Source: a virus | IMG/VR virus record: IMGVR_UViG_3300025652_000066 | Location: 1 to 62,640 of that record | DNA length: 62,640 nucleotides | Reading direction: 5' to 3' (one strand) | Part shown: one piece after another, positions 1-6,931 of the stretch | Position numbering within the stretch: the first letter of the stretch is position 1 | Layout of the letters: each line of letters starts with the position of its first letter | The notes under the pieces: model-generated | Seen by the model: the letters and a program-made list of their open reading frames with translations, nothing else | Told to the model about the DNA's origin: nothing | The model's database searches: none | Made by a program: the position numbers and the translations under genes

Positions 1-182
1 AAATTGCAAAACGATATCGCGTGGTACTTGCTGTGCATGATGAGTGCGTCTTTCTGGTCCCGGATGAGGAAGTCGACGTAGCCTCAACATTCTGTCTGGA
101 TATCTTCCGTACCGCACCCGACTGGGCAGGCACCATACCACTAGATGGCGAATTAGCCATCGCTGATTACTACTCTAAATAG
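1..182 (+). CDS. polA: DNA polymerase I family A, C-terminal end (5' truncated by window)
   Basis: The reading frame is open from base 3 to the TAG at 180-182 and gives about 59 residues. It contains VLAVHDECVFLVP, the motif C of family A polymerases, whose HDE carries a catalytic carboxylate of the palm domain. Only the end of the palm and the C-terminal helices are visible, so exonuclease domains cannot be judged. It is followed within 10 bases by the next small gene on the same strand, so it is the upstream part of the left replication operon. Family call is firm from the motif; the rest of the protein lies outside the window. Confidence 0.85.
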   Translation, partial: IAKRYRVVLAVHDECVFLVPDEEVDVASTFCLDIFRTAPDWAGTIPLDGELAIADYYSK

Positions 183-190
183 GAGGATTT

Positions 191-427
191 ATGACAATAC
201 GAACCAATGATCTTATACAAGTTCTCTCTGGAGACTTCTTAACCGACCGCTACCCAGCAGACTGGGAAACGATGGAGGACTTCGAGCTAGATGAATTTAT
301 TAATGAACATGTTTGGGAGCCCTTCGAGCAATATTCTAGTAGCGAAGTAGCTTCATTAATAGCCAGCGCCGCATCCTCAGTCGTTGCGTACCTAACAGCA
401 CATGGCGTTGAAGTACGCGACTTTTGA
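191..427 (+). CDS. small acidic protein of unknown function
   Basis: 78 residues, start supported by AGGAGG directly upstream. The SD lies in the loop of a weak perfect hairpin, TAAAT-AGGAGG-ATTTA. The N-terminal half is rich in Asp/Glu and aromatics (DWETMEDFELDEF); the C-terminal half is Ala/Ser-rich and helical. I recognise no family. It sits between the polymerase end and another small gene, with 14 bases to the next start, so it is co-transcribed with the replication genes. Confidence 0.7.
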   Translation: MTIRTNDLIQVLSGDFLTDRYPADWETMEDFELDEFINEHVWEPFEQYSSSEVASLIASAASSVVAYLTAHGVEVRDF

Positions 428-441
428 GTAGGAGAACAAGA

Positions 442-654
442 ATGACACCAGTAACCATTGAGATATTAAAAGAAGAAATAGAAGTACTTCAAAACGCCTT
501 GGAATTTCACCAAGATATCGTGAATGACTACGATGACTGGGGTGGCGACGAAGCAGAAGCCATCGAGTCTCAATCACACGTTATAGAACTGACTGCAGAG
601 CTCCATAAATCACGAAGTGATTTACAAGATATGCTAGCTAAATCAACACATTAG
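442..654 (+). CDS. small coiled-coil protein of unknown function
   Basis: 70 residues from the ATG at 442, preferred over an upstream TTG because AGGAG sits at 429-433. It is nearly all helix with heptad-like Leu/Ile spacing (IEILKEEIEVLQNALEFH, then HVIELTAELHKSRSDL) and a net negative charge. No family recognised. It lies in the early + operon with short gaps on both sides. Confidence 0.65.
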   Translation: MTPVTIEILKEEIEVLQNALEFHQDIVNDYDDWGGDEAEAIESQSHVIELTAELHKSRSDLQDMLAKSTH

Positions 655-690
655 GAGTAGAATAGTCTACTCGAGATAAGGAGATTTCGT

Positions 691-1086
691 ATGGAAGCAA
701 TAACAATAGCAACACCCTCACTCGGCGCTCAGATTGACGCGCTACACACAGTACGAGATGCCATGCGGGCACTCAATAATGACCTCAAAATACTACAAGA
801 AGAGAAGACAGTTTTAGAAGCTGGCTTACTTGCAACTATGGATGCTCAAGGAATTGAGCAGTCACGTGGCGCGTCTGCGACCGCGACAGTCTCAAAGACA
901 ACTGTACCCAATGTCAATGACTGGGAAGCATTCTATAACTTCATCAAAGTTAATGATGCTTTTTATCTCTTAGATCGACGCGCTAGTGCTCCAAGCTATC
1001 GCGAGCTTTTAGAATCAAGAGACGGCGTGCCCGTTCCAGGCGTCGAGCCGTTCGAAAGAACAACAATATCACTTCGCACTCGTTAA
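691..1086 (+). CDS. phage protein with N-terminal coiled coil, unknown function
   Basis: 131 residues, SD AAGGAG upstream. Residues about 10-50 form a coiled coil; the C-terminal half has a compact segment (DWEAFYNFIKVNDAFYLLDRR) followed by PSYRELLESRDGVPVPGVEPFERTTI. The arrangement of a helical hairpin and a small basic tail recalls accessory proteins that accompany phage recombination or ssDNA-binding genes, but I cannot assign a family. It directly precedes the 245-residue cysteine-containing protein, with 23 bases between, so a joint role is likely. Confidence 0.7.
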   Translation: MEAITIATPSLGAQIDALHTVRDAMRALNNDLKILQEEKTVLEAGLLATMDAQGIEQSRGASATATVSKTTVPNVNDWEAFYNFIKVNDAFYLLDRRASAPSYRELLESRDGVPVPGVEPFERTTISLRTR

Positions 1087-1109
1087 CAAACTACTCAGGA
1101 GGAAGCCAC

Positions 1110-1847
1110 ATGGCATCCACAGAACTATCCCTTGCTCAATCTATGCAAGACATCTCAGCATCCGTCCAATCCGAATATAAGGACATTATGGATGGCATCC
1201 AAGCTAAACTCAGCGCACCTTCAGGTAACACTATCCGGCTTACTCAAAATAAGAAATTTGTGCTACCCGATGGAGTCGAAAGCAATGGGCCCCTTGATGT
1301 CGTCATCGTGGGTTTTACATCTCGTAACGTCTACTACTCGGGCCAATTTAACCCTAACAACATTACGCCTCCAGATTGCTTTGCAGAAGGTGATAACCCG
1401 TCGTTAATGGCACCCTCTGACAAAGCTGAAATGAAACAAGCTGAAGACTGTAACGAATGTCCAATGAATCAGTTTGGCTCTAACGGTAATGGTAAAGCGT
1501 GTCAGAACCAGCGCATCATCGCCGTATTACCTGTCGGTAAACCTGACGCAGAAATCATGACTATCCGCGTTTCGCCGTCTGCTATTAAAGGTTTTGATAA
1601 TTACGTATCAGGACTTAATACCAAGTACAAAGTGCCACCGTTTGCTGTAGTAACACAAGTTACATTTGACCCGTCTACCACCTATGCAAAATTGATGTTT
1701 GGTAATCCTATCCCTAACCCAGAGTTCAAAGCGTTTGCTGATAGAGCGGTAGAAACACCGCAGCATCTAGCCGCTAACTTCGTCCCTGCAGCCGCAGCAA
1801 CACTAGGCCCAGCAGGTGGTGCTGTTCGTGGTAAAGGTCGTCGCTAA
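1110..1847 (+). CDS. conserved phage protein with Cys cluster, possible ssDNA-binding/replication accessory
   Basis: 245 residues, start supported by CAGGAGGAAG upstream. The middle holds a zinc-ribbon-like cluster at about residues 109-131 (CNECPMN followed by another Cys), then a beta-rich region (RIIAVLPVGK, EIMTIRVSPSAI, FAVVTQVTFDPSTTYAKLMFG), and a low-complexity Ala/Gly tail ending GKGRR. Beta-rich core, metal site, basic flexible tail and a place between polymerase and ligase suggest a single-stranded DNA-binding or replication accessory protein. That is inference from shape and context, not a recognised family. Confidence 0.7.
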   Translation: MASTELSLAQSMQDISASVQSEYKDIMDGIQAKLSAPSGNTIRLTQNKKFVLPDGVESNGPLDVVIVGFTSRNVYYSGQFNPNNITPPDCFAEGDNPSLMAPSDKAEMKQAEDCNECPMNQFGSNGNGKACQNQRIIAVLPVGKPDAEIMTIRVSPSAIKGFDNYVSGLNTKYKVPPFAVVTQVTFDPSTTYAKLMFGNPIPNPEFKAFADRAVETPQHLAANFVPAAAATLGPAGGAVRGKGRR

Positions 1848-1912
1848 TGGCTAAAAAGAAATCAAGAATCTTCGAACGTAAGCCTTTACCAATAAACAAA
1901 GATAAGACGTAG
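1847..1912 (+). CDS. possible 21-residue basic peptide
   Basis: A tiny ORF, MAKKKSRIFERKPLPINKDKT, whose ATG overlaps the TAA of the previous gene (TAATG). The overlap suits translational re-initiation and the peptide is strongly basic, but it is too short to be certain. It ends before a stable hairpin. Confidence 0.3.
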   Translation: MAKKKSRIFERKPLPINKDKT

Positions 1913-1939
1913 CGGCGAGTTATCGTCCTCCAACCTGCC

Positions 1940-1964
1940 GCCGGACAGGTGCTACACCTCCGGC
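1940..1964 (+). terminator. stable GC-rich hairpin, attenuator or leader structure
   Basis: Arms GCCGG and CCGGC enclose arms AGGTG and CACCT with a CTA loop and a two-base AC bulge. No long T-run follows (ACTTATT), so it is as likely an RNA-stabilising or attenuating hairpin as a true terminator. It lies 23 bases before the next start codon. Confidence 0.4.
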
Positions 1965-1987
1965 ACTTATTCTATAAGGAAATAGAC

Positions 1988-2140
1988 ATGAAAGATTTAA
2001 TCGAACGAGTAAAACTACTCGAGCACACTGTCACGCGCCTTGCCGCACTTCTTGAGAAAGCAACCCTAGATAAGCACGAGCTGGAAGCAACCCTAACACG
2101 CAAAGTATTAGAGGAGATGACCCGTGTACCTAGAACCTAA
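1988..2140 (+). CDS. small coiled-coil protein
   Basis: 50 residues from the ATG at 1988, preceded by ATAAGGA. Almost entirely one amphipathic helix with Leu heptads (VKLLEHTVTRLAALLEKATL). The end overlaps the GTG start of the ligase gene by 17 bases, so the two are probably translationally coupled. Function unknown; small coiled-coil phage proteins often act as oligomeric adaptors or inhibitors. Confidence 0.6.
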   Translation: MKDLIERVKLLEHTVTRLAALLEKATLDKHELEATLTRKVLEEMTRVPRT

Positions 2141-3200
2141 GCTACTCTACAGACGTAATGCGGCAGGTGGCGGTCAGATGTGGTCCATAGAAGTTCACGA
2201 TTGGGACCTCCACATTAAGCATGGAACCATTGATGACAATAATAATCACGGAAAACTACAGCTCCAAGTCGAAGAAGTCCCTGTCGGCAAGGCTGGGCGG
2301 ACCCGGGTTGAGCAAGTCCAATCCCGCGTCGCCTCCCGGACCAACAAACAGCGCGATAAAGGCTACGTTGATAGCCTATCGGATGCTGTTAAAGGGACCA
2401 ATGGAGCCGGCTTTATTAAGCCCATGCTTGCGACACCTTTTAAAGAAGTGCCTGAGACCGACTTAAACAAAGTATATGTTCAGATGAAATACGACGGCTT
2501 ACGCTGCCTAGTCACTAAGAAAAACGGAGTACTGCATGCGTATAGTCGTAACGGTAAACCAATCAACTCTGTTGACCATATACTCAGCGAGCTACAAGAC
2601 CGCCTCGATGAAGATGCTACGCTCGACGGTGAGCTGTATGCGCATGGGCTTACTCTACAGACTATCAATTCCCTCGTACGGGGCTCTACGAAAGATACTA
2701 CCCAGATAAGGTACATGGTCTATGACACTATCAGCGACGATCCGTACACGCTTAGGATGGCCAAAATCAGGTCCACACTTAAAGGATGCAGCGCTTCGTC
2801 CTTGGTTCCTACATCGACGTTATCGTCGGATCTCGATAAAGCATTACAGGGAGCACTAGATGACGGCTTCGAAGGACTCATTCTCCGTACGTTGGACACC
2901 GGATACGAAGCCGGCAAGCGTTCTAAAAGCCTCATTAAGGTTAAGCGATTCCTTGATGACGAGTTTATCGCGTTTGACATACACAGTTCCGTCGATGGCC
3001 ACGGGATTGTCTCGCTCTTTTCAAAAAATGGATCCCCTTTCACAGTTTCTGCACCAGGTACTGCGGCAGAAAGGGCGAAATGCCTTATACATAAAAACGA
3101 ATACATCGGTAAAGCATTAACCGTTAAATACGCCAATCTGACACCAGATGGCATCCCGTTCCACCCTGTTGCAGTCGCATGGAGAGATGCAGCAGATTAG
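2124..3200 (+). CDS. ATP-dependent DNA ligase with N-terminal WGR-like domain
   Basis: 358 residues from a GTG start overlapping the preceding gene. It seals nicks in DNA by ATP-dependent adenylation. The nucleotidyltransferase motifs are visible in order: motif I KYDG with lysine at about 122 (the adenylated residue), motif III DGELY near 168, motif IV EGLILR near 250 and motif V SLIKVKRF, followed by a short OB-fold region. Residues 1-75 (MWSIEVHDWDLHIKHGTID, later NKQRDKGYV) resemble a WGR DNA-binding domain. The combination is known from other phages. Neighbours are polymerase and nuclease genes, so it likely joins Okazaki or repair fragments. Confidence 0.93.
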   Translation: MYLEPKLLYRRNAAGGGQMWSIEVHDWDLHIKHGTIDDNNNHGKLQLQVEEVPVGKAGRTRVEQVQSRVASRTNKQRDKGYVDSLSDAVKGTNGAGFIKPMLATPFKEVPETDLNKVYVQMKYDGLRCLVTKKNGVLHAYSRNGKPINSVDHILSELQDRLDEDATLDGELYAHGLTLQTINSLVRGSTKDTTQIRYMVYDTISDDPYTLRMAKIRSTLKGCSASSLVPTSTLSSDLDKALQGALDDGFEGLILRTLDTGYEAGKRSKSLIKVKRFLDDEFIAFDIHSSVDGHGIVSLFSKNGSPFTVSAPGTAAERAKCLIHKNEYIGKALTVKYANLTPDGIPFHPVAVAWRDAAD

Positions 3201-3436
3201 TTTCATGCCGAGCTTAGCGTGCTCCTTGCCCTACCGTCGTCTAGGGTAACTAAGTTGACGACCTAATGAATCTAGCATTGTTGGTGTTTTAGAACTTTTG
3301 ATCCAGAGGTCTAGATAGGATCCCCCAGTAGCAGGTGGGTAACAGCTTCAGTACATGAGCGTTTTTCCAATCCTTTGCGTGGTATGTGCCGACTAGTCGC
3401 CGTTAGCGACCCTTTATTTACTTCAAGGAAGAAGTT
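3201..3436. other. non-coding gap with hairpins ahead of 3437
   Basis: 236 bases without a credible ORF. It holds GTCGC-CGTTA-GCGAC at 3398-3412 followed by CCTTTATTT, a weak terminator-like element, and short inverted repeats around 3224-3250. The sequence TTGACG at 3254 could be a -35 box but no convincing -10 follows at the right distance. The SD hairpin of the next gene closes the gap. Confidence 0.4.
3420..3435 (+). promoter_or_regulatory. SD in loop of perfect hairpin (CsrA-type site)
   Basis: ACTTC-AAGGAA-GAAGT: a five-pair stem shows the SD AAGGAA in its loop, one base before the ATG at 3437. Loop GGA over an SD is the classic CsrA target arrangement; binding is inferred. Confidence 0.5.
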
Positions 3437-3673
3437 ATGAAAACGATAGTCCACGTGAATCAACACGTCATCAAAACTAACAGAGCCCTTGGATCACAAG
3501 CGCCTGTACTCACATGCAAGACCTACAAATCAAACGCATACGCTAGCGAAGTCGCCATCTTAGACAAAGACGGTGAAGAAGTCGGACGCTTTATATACAG
3601 TCCTGACAAGCCCCTCTCTTGCGGCGCGCACGTATGGTTTGAAACACAGAACGAAATCAAAGTCCTCAGCTAG
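3437..3673 (+). CDS. small protein of unknown function
   Basis: 78 residues, start set by the AAGGAA SD. Predicted mostly beta (KTIVHVNQHVIKT, ASEVAILDKDGEEVGRFIYS) and mildly basic. It overlaps the GTG of the nuclease gene by one base, so it is translated together with it. No family recognised. Confidence 0.65.
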   Translation: MKTIVHVNQHVIKTNRALGSQAPVLTCKTYKSNAYASEVAILDKDGEEVGRFIYSPDKPLSCGAHVWFETQNEIKVLS

Positions 3674-4089
3674 TGGCTCAAAAGCCTGAGGCCGTGTACC
3701 GCAACTCGGTACATAAGCACCTCAACAAATCACACGTTTATTACGCGCCTATGGGAGGAAGCTATGTCGCTGGTATTCCGGACATGTACTACGAAGGATC
3801 TCTCGGCTGCTTGTGGGTGGAGTGGAAAAATTTTCAAGCCCTTCCATATACTATCGACCTTACCAAACTTTCGTCTAGATCAAAGTTATCTGCTCTCCAA
3901 CAACAGTGGCTCACTCGGGCTCACAAGCATTCGGTTAAGACGGCAGTTATCTGTGGCTCACCGCTTGGTGGTGTCATCTACGAAGGATTAAATTGGCAAC
4001 ACCCGCTAACTCAAGATGAGTTTTTAGCTAAATCATTACCAAGGAAGGAAATAGCACTATGGCTAACCAATCAAGTTTCAGACGAATAG
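3673..4089 (+). CDS. VRR-NUC-type PD-(D/E)XK nuclease
   Basis: 138 residues with GTG start overlapping the stop of the upstream gene. The nuclease core is visible: a conserved Gly-containing strand, GIPDMYYEG with the metal-binding Asp near 36, then LWVEWKNF supplying the E-x-K pair near 50. This is the compact VRR-NUC layout (about 100-140 residues), common in phages and thought to cut branched or structured DNA. Being with ligase and polymerase fits replication or recombination intermediate processing. The C-terminus overlaps the next gene by 31 bases. Confidence 0.82.
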   Translation: MAQKPEAVYRNSVHKHLNKSHVYYAPMGGSYVAGIPDMYYEGSLGCLWVEWKNFQALPYTIDLTKLSSRSKLSALQQQWLTRAHKHSVKTAVICGSPLGGVIYEGLNWQHPLTQDEFLAKSLPRKEIALWLTNQVSDE

Positions 4090-4289
4090 AATTCGGCAGC
4101 TACCAGCTTTCAAAAGGGGGCAGCTCAGAAATATACACCAAAGGTGTAGAACTCCATGTAACTGCGGACGCAATCCGTATACATCCTATAACGCTACACG
4201 CTAGCAAGGCGTCAAAATCATGCTACATTTCTATCCCCAACAACTACGAGGATATACAAAGCCTCATCAAGCTCCTGGAGGAATCATGA
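4059..4289 (+). CDS. small protein of unknown function
   Basis: 76 residues, SD AAGGAAGGAAA upstream of the ATG at 4059. Beta-rich (FGSYQLSKGG, VELHVTADAIRIHPI) ending in a helix NYEDIQSLIKLLEES. Starts inside the nuclease gene and ends inside the start region of the GP88 gene (4-base ATGA-type overlap), so it is tightly coupled. No family recognised. Confidence 0.65.
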   Translation: MANQSSFRRIEFGSYQLSKGGSSEIYTKGVELHVTADAIRIHPITLHASKASKSCYISIPNNYEDIQSLIKLLEES

Positions 4290-4298
4290 TTTCCTCCA
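4276..4298 (+). promoter_or_regulatory. hairpin sequestering SD and start of GP88 gene
   Basis: TGGAGGAA pairs with TTCCTCCA (eight perfect pairs) around a seven-base loop containing the ATG at 4286. The SD is buried in the stem. Because the upstream gene is translated through it, this favours coupled translation: the ribosome would open the hairpin. Confidence 0.55.
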
Positions 4299-4909
4299 TG
4301 AAAGAAGCCACTGAGATATGTGGAACCTTAGGTAAAACCTCTAAGATGCCGGGTTACTCATTGAGTCTCCCAGCATCAGCGTGTAAGACAGGCCAAAAAC
4401 TAATGGCCATTGAAGGGAGTGTATGCAGTGACTGCTATGCGTGCAAAGGTCGTTATAAATTCAAGAACGTACAAGACGCAATGGCGCGTCGTCTTCAAGG
4501 GCTTACCCATCCTGCTTGGACGGCCGCCGTCACGTATCTTGTCACAAACTCGGTTACTATCGGCGTACCTTACTTCCGATTTTTTGATTCGGGAGATTTA
4601 CAATCCGAATCGCACTTAATGAAAATATTCGCTGTATGTAACAACGTACCAAGCGTTAGTTTCTGGTTGCCTACCCGCGAGCACGCTATTGTTAAGAACG
4701 TACTACGTAGATTCCCTGTACCGAAAAATCTTACAATTCGTGCGAGCTCTGCTATGATTGACGGTGTATCCCCTACCTATAGCCCTAACACTGCTGCTGT
4801 AGTTACTAGCGAAGCAACGTGCCCAGCTCCGAAACAAGGTGGGGAATGCGCAAATTGTAGAGCATGCTGGGATAAAAATGTAGCCCACGTTTCGTATAAG
4901 CTACATTGA
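4286..4909 (+). CDS. GP88-family phage protein
   Basis: 207 residues from the ATG at 4286 (SD GGAGGA). The N-terminal signature KTSKMPGYSLSLPASACKTG, followed by CSDCYACKGRYKF and NVQDAMARRL, is typical of the 'gene product 88' family of phages and plasmids. Further cysteines near the C-terminus (CPAPKQGGECANCRACW) suggest two metal or Fe-S sites. Molecular function of the family is not established. It is the last gene before csrA, 19 bases away. Confidence 0.75.
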   Translation: MISSMKEATEICGTLGKTSKMPGYSLSLPASACKTGQKLMAIEGSVCSDCYACKGRYKFKNVQDAMARRLQGLTHPAWTAAVTYLVTNSVTIGVPYFRFFDSGDLQSESHLMKIFAVCNNVPSVSFWLPTREHAIVKNVLRRFPVPKNLTIRASSAMIDGVSPTYSPNTAAVVTSEATCPAPKQGGECANCRACWDKNVAHVSYKLH

Positions 4910-4928
4910 AAGAAAGAGGATCATAGTC

Positions 4929-5114
4929 ATGCTTGTGTTAACGCGCAAAGAAGGCGAAGTAATTTTAGTAGGAGATAATATAAGGATAACGTTAGTGAGG
5001 TCTACTAACGGACAAGCAAAGATAGGAATCGATGCTCCAGATACCGTAACAATACTCAGGGACGAGCTAACTCATGAATCTACTAAAGATAACGACGGTC
5101 GCGGAAACATTTGA
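4929..5114 (+). CDS. csrA: CsrA-family RNA-binding translational regulator, copy 1
   Basis: 61 residues, the usual CsrA length. It begins [15 protein letters not shown], matching the CsrA N-terminus, and keeps Leu4 and Arg44 (ILRDEL), the residues that contact the GGA loop, as well as the KIGIDAP turn. CsrA dimers bind GGA-loop hairpins in mRNA leaders and block or change translation and stability. An AGAGGATC SD precedes it. Its 3' end overlaps the excisionase-like gene by 41 bases and it sits upstream of the integrase, so it may tune lysogeny genes or the host. A second copy is at 54648. Confidence 0.92.
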   Translation: MLVLTRKEGEVILVGDNIRITLVRSTNGQAKIGIDAPDTVTILRDELTHESTKDNDGRGNI

Positions 5115-5391
5115 TTGCTCCCCGCGTCATATAAGAAGACTAATCAACAAGGGTGAGATCAAGGTGGTCTCACTCGGCCCTTCACCTAAGAGCGACAGGA
5201 TTGAGCGCCTCGAACTGGAGCGTTATATCGAAAGGAATCGAGCCACACGCGCAAACCCCTCATGCCACTCCAACTTCGCAACAAAACGTACTATGTCCGC
5301 GTCAGACGCAACGGCCAAGAAATTAAACGCGCTATTGGCAACAAAAAGCCAACGCAAAAAGGGCTTAGAGAATACGAGGACCTATTGCTAG
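5074..5391 (+). CDS. xis: excisionase-like MerR/HTH DNA-binding protein
   Basis: 105 residues. Residues 5-50 (ITTVAETFDCSPRHIRRLINKGEIKVVSLG, then RIERLELERYI) are a winged helix of the excisionase/MerR type: helix-turn-helix, wing, and a C-terminal DNA-contacting stretch. Such proteins bend DNA at att sites. It overlaps csrA by 41 bases and the integrase by 130 bases, an unusually long overlap; residues after about 60 are basic and low in hydrophobics and may be partly dispensable. Place next to int and attP makes an excisionase or int regulator the best reading. Confidence 0.7.
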   Translation: MNLLKITTVAETFDCSPRHIRRLINKGEIKVVSLGPSPKSDRIERLELERYIERNRATRANPSCHSNFATKRTMSASDATAKKLNALLATKSQRKKGLENTRTYC

Positions 5392-6242
5392 CCGAACTTA
5401 CTGCCTTACCTTCACTATCTTTTTCGCTTTTTGATGCTTTTACTAAGTATATAGACGGGCGGGCCACTGAAGTAGAACACTTCGACAAGCTTATGAGTAC
5501 TATTCGCACTATAATGCCTTACGTCCAGACGGCGGCTATCACCGATGTAGTCTCTGTTGGGGAAAGTATAATAGAAGCGGGGAAGAAGCGAGGCTTAGCT
5601 AACGCGACTATCAACAAACAACTTGGCGTACTTAGACGCGTAGCCAATTTGGCCTTTAAGTGGGGGTGGATAGATGTACAACTCGGCGCTAAGATTGATA
5701 AGCTCCCTGCCTCACTAGGTAGAGAAAACTTTCTATCTCTCGCTGAAGTCGACCAACTTGCATTAGCAGAACCTGTTATATCAGATACCGTCCTGTTTCT
5801 GACATTCACCGGTATGCGATGTGGGGAAGCGTTCAAGTTAGTAGCCGCCGATCGTATCGACGCCACCCATATACTAATACCTAAAGAAATAACCAAGACT
5901 AAATCACCTAGACTATTACCTATCCCCGCTAGAATCCAGCACGTTGCTATACCCTTAACACTATCTCGTAATGTACTGAGTAATAAATTTATCTTAGCCC
6001 GCGAAGCAATAGGTCGACCAGAAGTAACGCTTCATGATTTACGTCATACGTATGCGTCGTGGATGGCCAATGCTGGCGTGGAGTTTCAAACCTTGCAAAA
6101 GCTACTAGGCCACAAATCTCCTAGCATGACAAATCGCTACTCTCATCTGATGGATTCCACCTTTGAAGCCGCAGTTGCGAAGATGGAAACTTTTCACAAA
6201 GCGGGAACAAAAGCGGGAACAGATGAAGATGGATCGGCTTGA
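5262..6242 (+). CDS. int: tyrosine site-specific integrase
   Basis: 326 residues. The C-terminal catalytic domain shows all main residues: R186 in TGMRCGEA, H258 and R261 in HDLRH, H284 in LLGHKS, and the nucleophile Y293 in NRYSHL. The N-terminal half has the arm-type (residues 1-50) and core-binding SAM-like (about 60-150) domains. It catalyses phage integration at the tRNA-Arg(CCT) site: the att core starts seven bases after its stop codon. The ATG has no clear SD and lies well inside the upstream gene, so expression is probably weak and coupled. The final residues are encoded by an att arm repeat. Confidence 0.95.
   Translation: MPLQLRNKTYYVRVRRNGQEIKRAIGNKKPTQKGLREYEDLLLAELTALPSLSFSLFDAFTKYIDGRATEVEHFDKLMSTIRTIMPYVQTAAITDVVSVGESIIEAGKKRGLANATINKQLGVLRRVANLAFKWGWIDVQLGAKIDKLPASLGRENFLSLAEVDQLALAEPVISDTVLFLTFTGMRCGEAFKLVAADRIDATHILIPKEITKTKSPRLLPIPARIQHVAIPLTLSRNVLSNKFILAREAIGRPEVTLHDLRHTYASWMANAGVEFQTLQKLLGHKSPSMTNRYSHLMDSTFEAAVAKMETFHKAGTKAGTDEDGSA
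6198..6221 (+). repeat. att arm-type direct repeat, left copy
   Basis: 24 bases made of two nearly tandem AAAGCGGGAACA units. An identical 24-base copy lies at 6371-6394, on the other side of the tRNA-derived core. Paired repeats flanking an att core are typical integrase arm-binding sites. This copy lies in the 3' end of int. Confidence 0.6.
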
Positions 6243-6248
6243 AAGGTA

Positions 6249-6290
6249 TGCCCACGGCGCGATTCGAACGCGCGACCTTCCCCTTAGGAG
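6249..6290 (-). other. attP: attP core: 3' half of a tRNA-Arg(CCT)
   Basis: Read on the - strand this is an anticodon loop CTCCTAA (anticodon CCT), a variable region AAGGTC, a perfect T-arm GCGCG-TTCGAAT-CGCGC, and an acceptor 3' strand CGTGGGC with discriminator A. The 5' half of a tRNA is absent: no GCCCACG acceptor partner lies upstream. Phages that integrate into tRNA genes carry just this half in attP so that the host tRNA is rebuilt. It starts 7 bases after int and is flanked by arm repeats. Confidence 0.85.
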
Positions 6291-6370
6291 GGCGGTTTAG
6301 GGGCTATACACCACGTAATAATGCGGCTTTACAGCCTGTTTTATCGGTCTATGTTCCCGTTATCGGACCC

Positions 6371-6394
6371 AAAGCGGGAACAAAAGCGGGAACA
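6371..6394 (+). repeat. att arm-type direct repeat, right copy
   Basis: Identical 24-base copy of the repeat at 6198-6221 (two AAAGCGGGAACA-like units). Just upstream, TGTTCCCG at 6351-6358 is an inverted half-unit. Likely integrase or Xis arm sites. Confidence 0.6.
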
Positions 6395-6413
6395 ACTGAT
6401 TAAGGATTCAAGG

Positions 6414-6653
6414 ATGAATAAAGGACAAACAAAGAAACACAGTATTTTAGAAGCGCTTACGCAAACGGCTATCGGATTCTCAGTGGGGTTAGCCTCGCAG
6501 CTTATCTTCTTTCCGATGTTTGATATTGATATATCGCTCCATCAGAATTTGCAGATCTCTGCTATATTCACAGTGATATCGATAGCTCGCGGGTATATAC
6601 TACGTCGGGGCTTTAACGCTTGGATGGTTAAGCAGATTAATAAACTAGACTAA
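6414..6653 (+). CDS. small two-TM membrane protein next to attP (DUF7220-like)
   Basis: 79 residues from the ATG at 6414. Two hydrophobic segments at about 16-35 (TAIGFSVGLASQLIFFPMF) and 43-60 (NLQISAIFTVISIARGY), then a basic tail RRGFNAWMVKQINK. It resembles small phage membrane proteins often placed near integrase genes (DUF7220-like by memory; not checked). The start lies in the hairpin ATTCA-AGGA-TGAAT (6406-6419), an AGGA-loop element seen at many genes here. Its stop overlaps the convergent Rz1 gene by four bases. Confidence 0.65.
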   Translation: MNKGQTKKHSILEALTQTAIGFSVGLASQLIFFPMFDIDISLHQNLQISAIFTVISIARGYILRRGFNAWMVKQINKLD

Positions 6654-6931
6654 GGTTCTTCAGCCCATTCTCTAAGGAGTCGCTTATCAATATTGCAAGA
6701 ATCAAGATAGCCCCGCAAGTCGAGCGCATACTCCGCAAGGTCGCGGTAAGATTCCCCCTCGAATGGCGGCTTGAGGCAGTCCTGCAGCAAGTCCTGAGGA
6801 GGAAGTAGCTTTATGGTTTCAACACGTACTGCTCTATCGCAAGAGCTTAAGGACAGCATCAGGAACACGCCGATCAAGGCAACCGTCATCGGGCGTTTCC
6901 CTGAGATCCGCCTTGAGCTTATTTCGTTCAT
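6650..6931 (-). CDS. Rz1: Rz1-like outer-membrane spanin lipoprotein
   Basis: 93 residues (an internal ATG at 6889 with SD AGGGAA would give 79). A signal sequence ending in the lipobox LSSC (ALIGVFLMLSLSSC) marks a lipoprotein; the mature part is short with Pro residues (IKLLPPQDLLQDCLKPPFEGESY), typical of Rz1. It lies in another frame overlapping the 3' part of the Rz-like gene, the hallmark of two-component spanins that fuse inner and outer membranes in the last lysis step of Gram-negative hosts. Confidence 0.8.
   Translation of the reverse strand: MNEISSRRISGKRPMTVALIGVFLMLSLSSCDRAVRVETIKLLPPQDLLQDCLKPPFEGESYRDLAEYALDLRGYLDSCNIDKRLLREWAEEP

Noticed and set aside
1110-1847. RecT or canonical SSB assignment for the 245-residue protein
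   Set aside because: No RecT motifs and no OB-fold pattern I can confirm; kept as unknown with a possible ssDNA-binding role.
6249-6325. Complete tRNA gene at the att site
   Set aside because: Only the 3' half is present; there is no partner for the acceptor strand and no D-arm upstream of the anticodon loop.
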